Shown piece after piece: positions 59,864-64,000 of a stretch of DNA of 64,000 nt (position 1 is its first letter; every line of letters starts with the position of its first letter). The notes beneath the pieces were generated by a model. The model did no database searches, was not told where the DNA came from, and saw only the letters and a list, made by a program, of their open reading frames with translations. Source of the DNA: Gnetum montanum (lineage: Eukaryota; Streptophyta; Gnetopsida; Gnetales; Gnetaceae); the NCBI GenBank assembly GCA_015680685.1, contig MNCI01017909.1:883564-947563 (forward strand), in the 5' to 3' direction. The position numbers and the translations under genes are program-made.

Positions 59864-60631
59864 ATGACCCCGAAACATGGACAACAGGAAGGTCCTACTC
59901 AAGGTGCGATCAAGCGACCTAGGAGAGGTGAAGGACAAGTTCCTGCTAAATAACATGTAGAGTAGGAGGAACAATCATTTAGTATCCACCAAGAAGACCC
60001 TGCCACTATACAATCAAGGCAGGTAGAAGGAGGAGCTACTGTTGCGTCTAAATAAGTACAACATTTCACGTTGCCCTAGGATTGTGTTCAGGCCATCCAT
60101 GAAAGGTCCATATTTACTGTAGTGATTGTGGAATTAAACTTTGGACCTTTCATAGAATTTTCTCCGAAGGTTATTAGGGATCACCTCAAAGGGTTCCCAT
60201 TATGGCCTATCCTCTCTGAAAGTGGTACCTGGTACTTAGGGGAAACGTACCAATTTTGGCACAATAAAGAACAAGGCACCATGGTTAACATTTTTGGTGT
60301 GACTGTTGATTTCTCTGTTCAAGCCATTTTGGAAGTATTAAACCTTCCGAATACAGGGCCAAAGGTTGCTTAGAACCAATTGGACACTTTCAGAATTGAG
60401 CAACTTAATAAACTATTGATAGAAAATAAAAGGGTGGCAGAAGAAAAAGAGAAGGCTAACTGGGATGCCTCTATGGCACAAGCGCAAACTTACGCACACA
60501 CCAAGGCACTCAAGGCCTTACAAGAGGAGAAACTCTATGCCATACTTCAACGCCATCAAATCCCAAGACCTGGAGTGTAAGACAAGGGAAAGGCACCCAT
60601 GGAGGAGCCACCGCCACCAGGAACTACATGA
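59864..60631 (+). pseudogene. Athila 3' (env-like) ORF, short form
   Basis: 255 codons in one frame from ATG at 59864 to TGA at 60629, with about seven in-frame TAA/TAG stops and no frameshift. An acceptor-like TGTGATTGCAG ends at the ATG. Basic N-terminus (IKRPRRGEGQ); middle block FGVTVDFSVQAILEVLNLPN resembles the putative plant transposon protein domain; a short Glu/Lys/Ala-rich helix (KRVAEEKEKANWDASMAQAQ); end DKGKAPMEEPPPPGTT. Most of the long coiled coil of the older element (17740-18660) is missing. Confidence 0.7.
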
Positions 60632-60807
60632 GTTCCACCAAATTTTGTAGTTATAGGATTTTCTTTTGCATTCTTCGTGTTGTGTCTCAATCTTGTTCTA
60701 ATTCCACATTGCGGCATGAATCCATTCTAGTCAGTCAATAATCCCATACCTATCCACTATGTAATCAATGGAGCTTGTTCTCACTTTAACTCGAGAACAA
60801 GTTTTCT

Positions 60808-60823
60808 TTTAGTCGTGGGGGTA
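60808..60823 (+). other. Terminal polypurine tract
   Basis: TTTTAGTCGTGGGGGTA region directly before the LTR start at 60824. Confidence 0.85.
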
Positions 60824-61657
60824 TGATGAGTCATGAATTGTTGGCCGTGATATCGCACACATGATATCACGTATGCGATATCACGTACGCGATATCGTAG
60901 CCTGTCTCCTCATCTATAAATAAGAGGCAGGCAGATGTGGTGAAGGAGTTTTGAAGTTTGAAGTTTTTTAGTTTTAGTATTAAGGTAGGGACTTTTTGTT
61001 AGTTTTCCTCTCAACCCTTTCTCCTAGTGCATGCCCACAGTGTGATGATTGTAATTGTACGACATCCTTATTCGAGTGTGATGTACTTGGACACGCACAT
61101 GACCAGCAATAAAGATCGAGATTACTTCATCATTGCAACATCCACTTAGCTTAATTATTTAATTGTTGTTGTTATTTATTGCTTTCTTAGTTAATATCTC
61201 TCTACCCTTATCTCCTAGTAATGCGGAATGAGTAGAACTTAATCAGAAGCATTTAAGTGTGACTACTTGGTAACCCAGTAGCATACCTAGGCCATGCGCT
61301 TGGGAATCCTAGTGGTAGTTGTGCACAAGGTCCAAGATGTGTACGGATGATTAAGGAACGAATGCTCAGCGCACTTAGGCTAGTTTAGATTCTCTCTCAT
61401 CCTCTCTCCTAGTTTAGTTGATATTATTTCCCATCCTACCCAGGAGTAGCATTAGTGTAGGAACACATCATACACCTCACTCTGGACTAAACCATACGTG
61501 ACAAAGCTAATACTAGTCTAGGTGAGAAGACAGTGAATTGCGATCTACGAGTAACTATTTAGATACCATAACTAGTTCATCTACGAAGTTTGACTGGATT
61601 GTGCGTGAAGCACTTTTATTTGTATAGTTGAGTGTAGGGGTACCTTGCCACTCATCA
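60824..61657 (+). repeat. 3' LTR of the gag-only Athila-like element
   Basis: 834 bp. GATATC starts at 60849, 60863, 60877 and 60891, exactly 14 bp apart, and TATAAA at 60915 (24 bp after the last). AATAAA at 61108. Two more array units than the 5' LTR account for nearly all the length difference. Confidence 0.93.
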
Positions 61658-61662
61658 AAAGG
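61658..61662. repeat. Target-site duplication AAAGG, right
   Basis: Identical to 55194-55198. Confidence 0.9.
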
Positions 61663-61927
61663 ATAGAGTTCTTTACAAATTCGTGGAGTTACATAGACCT
61701 TGACATTATGACACATATATACATGACTAACTCTACTATGAATGTTGCATTGTGGTTTAAGTAATGTTTACAAAATTATCATGCAGTGCATATTTAAAAC
61801 ATATGACAAAAACAAAACAAAATAAGATAAAGATCGATGTAGTCTTCATATTCTAGGCAGTGATGGTACCTCCATCAAATTCTTACCTTTGTCTTTAGGC
61901 TTCTGAAACTAATATATACTTAGTAGT
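61658..61927 (-). mobile_element. Continuation of the interrupted Athila-like host element
   Basis: After the AAAGG duplication the minus strand reads back into the 3' end of an env-like ORF: QKPKDKGKNLMEVPSLP, stop. This matches DKGKAPMEEPPPPGTT near 60580-60630. So 54327-55198 and 61658-61927 were one sequence before the nested insertion. Confidence 0.75.
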
Positions 61928-62835
61928 TGATTAGTCATGGTCTGTTAGGTCCTGTTAGACCCCTGCTATTGGGTACAAGATACTAGGTTTGATAGGTCCC
62001 GATATCGGACCCCTGATATCGAACCCTTGTTATTGGGTACGCGATATTGCAACCTCACATGTAATATCAAGTACACGATGTCGTGGTTCCTATGTGTGCC
62101 TATAAATACACATGTAGGCACATGGGAAGAGTCAGTTTTGAAAATAGTTAGTTTTTTTCAGTCAGTAGATAGAAGTTAGTTCATTTCTTAGTTCCTCTCA
62201 ACCCTTTATCCTAGTGCATGCCTGCAGTGTGATGCTTGTAATTGTACATCATCCTTTATTCGAGTGTGACGTACTTGGACACACACATGATCAAAAATAA
62301 AGATTGAGATTACTTCATCATTGTAGCATTCCCTTAGTTTAATTACTTAATTTTTAATTGTTATTAAATGCGGAATGAGTAGGACTTAATCACGAGCATC
62401 TACGTGTGATTGCTTGGTATCTCAGTAGTGTACTCGGGCCATGCGCTTGGTAATCCCAGTGGTAGTCATGCACTAGGCCTAAGATGTGTACGAATGATTA
62501 AGGAATAGATGCTCATCGCACTTAGGCTAGCTTAGACTCTCTCTTCCTATCTCCTTTTAGTATAGCTCTCTCTCTCCCTTTTCCTCCTAACTTAGCTAAG
62601 ATTATTTTCCACTATCTCTAGGAGCAGCATTAGTTTAGGAACACATCATACACCTCACTCTAGACTAAACCATACGTGAGAAAGCAAATACTAGTCTAGG
62701 TGGAAAGACAACGAACTATGATCAATGAGTAACTATCTAGATACTAGAACTAGCCCGTCTATAGAGTTCAACCAGATCGTGCATGAAACACTTGTATTCG
62801 TATGGTTGAGTGTAGGGGTACCTCGCCACTCATCA
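61928..62835 (+). repeat. 5' LTR, Athila-like
   Basis: 908 bp, TGATTAGT...ACTCATCA. Cores at 61965, 61979, 62001, 62015, 62029, 62043, 62063 and 62077: mostly 14 bp, with a 22 and a 20. TATAAATA at 62101, 24 bp after the last core. TGTGCC and GGCACA form an inverted repeat around it. AATAAA at 62296. Confidence 0.88.
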
Positions 62836-62836
62836 T

Positions 62837-62854
62837 TGGCACCATTGCCAGGGA
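62837..62854 (+). other. Primer-binding site, tRNA-Asp type
   Basis: TGGCACCATTGCCAGGGA, two C/G-to-A/T-type changes from the copy at 56005. Confidence 0.8.
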
Positions 62855-62970
62855 AGGTGCTAGTTATTTAGATTAGTTACATCATATAAGATCGTTGTAA
62901 CACAGTATTAATGATATATCTTTTAGAAAAGAAATTAATTTCAATTAAGTGTCACACAAACTCACACACA

Positions 62971-64000
62971 ATGTCTCTCTCACAAGACTATGATAATGCA
63001 ACAGCCAGTAAGGCAATTCATTGGAGAACCAACGAGTTATATAATGATGAAGATGAAGTTTGGAGTACTCAATCTGATGTAGGGGTCTTCTATGAACATA
63101 AACAAAGACAACATCATTCCAACTCATGAATGCATAACCTACCTAGTGACAATGAACCCCTACTAGCCACTACAAGCCTAATGGAAATACAAGAGGTTGT
63201 TCGAATATCCTGCAGGCATCGTAAGGAAAGCCTTCTACCTAGGCTTAACTTAAACAACTTTCCTAAGTTTTTAGGAGGCTATGACTTAGATCTGCAACAT
63301 CATCTACAAGCCTTCCATGATGCCTGTGTATGGAATAACATTGATAATGGATGACAAAACTTAAGCTCTTTCCTTTGATGCTCGTTGGCCACGCAAAAGT
63401 ATGGTATATGTCCTTAAAACCAAATTCAATTCGATGTTGGCCAACAATGGTAGAACTATTTAATGAAAGATATCAAACCTATGCGAGAGTGTCACCCTTA
63501 AGGAGACAAATCCAAGAATGGAAACAAGTGCAACATGTACCCTTGGACATGGCCTTAGAAAGATATTTTGCACTATTAAACAACTACCTAGGCCATGGGT
63601 TCTCCGAGGAGAGGCTAATGTACCATATCATAGATGGGCTCCATAATGAAACAAGGGAAACCTTAGGGATGTATGCTTGAGGTCAACTATACAAGCTACA
63701 AATCCATCAACTCCAAGAGCTTATTAAGCAGGTAGCAAAAGAAGAAGGAGAAATGGCTAAATAGGAGAATGTTGAAGAATCTCAACAAGACCAAAATCTC
63801 ACATCAACAAAGGTCCATAATCTGAAAGAGAAGAAATCAACTCACCTTAAGGAGGTGGAACCATCTTTGCCAACACTACAATCATTGGATGAAATTGAGG
63901 CAAAGATAAATAGGATGATGGAATGGATTCATAAAAAATATTGAGAATATGCCAACATTATTGGAGGTAGAGTTATGATGAACCAAGAAGTAAGACGAAA
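62971..64000 (+). pseudogene. Athila-like gag, cut by window end
   Basis: ATG at 62971 (MSLSQDYDNAT). One frame runs through a stop at 63127 to 63352, then after a frameshift continues: AKVWYMSLKPNSIRCWPTMV, YQTYARVSPLRRQIQEWKQV, YHIIDGLHNETRETLGMYA, stop at 63678, then LQELIKQVAKEEGEMAK. This is the complete Retrotrans_gag core and the best-preserved gag of the three in this family here. Confidence 0.85.

Larger units (their letters stand above)
55199..61657 (+). mobile_element. Complete gag-only Athila-like retrotransposon
   Basis: 6459 bp with LTRs 55199-56003 and 60824-61657 and target duplication AAAGG (55194-55198, 61658-61662). Internal order: tRNA-Asp primer site, gag with knuckle, Pro-rich region, polypurine tract, spacer, promoter-like array, second polypurine tract, 3' ORF, terminal polypurine tract. 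The whole PR-RT-RH-IN block present at 10681-14180 in the older relative is absent. Only small differences separate the two LTRs, mainly a 28-bp change in the U3 array, so the insertion is comparatively young. Confidence 0.93.
61928..64000 (+). mobile_element. 5' part of another Athila-like element
   Basis: LTR 61928-62835, primer site, then gag to the end of the window. The 5' flank GTAGT (61923-61927) would be the target duplication, but the 3' end is outside. Its LTR and gag are close relatives of those at 55199. Confidence 0.85.

Overview
The window is plant nuclear DNA, almost certainly from a seed plant with a large, LTR-retrotransposon-rich genome. A gymnosperm is my inference, from the 14.5 kb single-copy gene with introns of 5.9, 4.0 and 2.0 kb and from the age and density of Ty3/gypsy remains. 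There is no bacterial gene organisation, rRNA, CRISPR array or functional tRNA gene. One intact host gene is present: an eight-exon minus-strand gene (37760-52274) for a 369-residue ARF-GAP with a C2 domain (AGD11/12/ZAC type). Every splice junction can be placed and all phases agree.

Layout. 1-6630: a Tat-like Ty3/gypsy relic with a gag-protease ORF, no polymerase, and a long 3' region carrying TAAACT tandem arrays. 6660-7230: an integrase relic. 7231-20305: an old Athila-like Ty3/gypsy element (gag, PR, RT, RNase H, IN, 3' coiled-coil ORF) in an LTR-internal-LTR-partial-internal arrangement. 20540-21500: a minus-strand gypsy RT relic. 23611-29643: a complete gag-only Ty1/copia element on the minus strand with target duplication CTAAC. 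29644-37100: mixed relics, including a SINE, two LINE ORF1 (DUF4283-like) relics, a solo Athila-type LTR and a LINE tail. 37760-52274: the ARF-GAP gene, with tRNA-derived SINEs in its introns. 52275-52760: its promoter region. 54327-55198 plus 61658-61927: the 3' end of a minus-strand Athila-like element, interrupted by a complete gag-only Athila-like element (55199-61657, target duplication AAAGG). 61928-64000: the 5' part of another Athila-like element, cut by the window end.

The most striking observation concerns the Athila-like LTRs. Their U3 regions carry short core motifs phased at 14 bp, and the last core starts exactly 24 bp before the TATA box in all seven LTRs read here. The core differs between families (GATATC-like or ATCGAY-like), but the geometry is kept. 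A matching array lies inside the elements, upstream of a second polypurine tract and the 3' env-like ORF, which itself begins 0-1 nt after a splice-acceptor-like AG. This suggests a second internal expression unit whose control sequence evolves together with the LTR promoter. Three unrelated element families in this window have also independently become gag-only elements.
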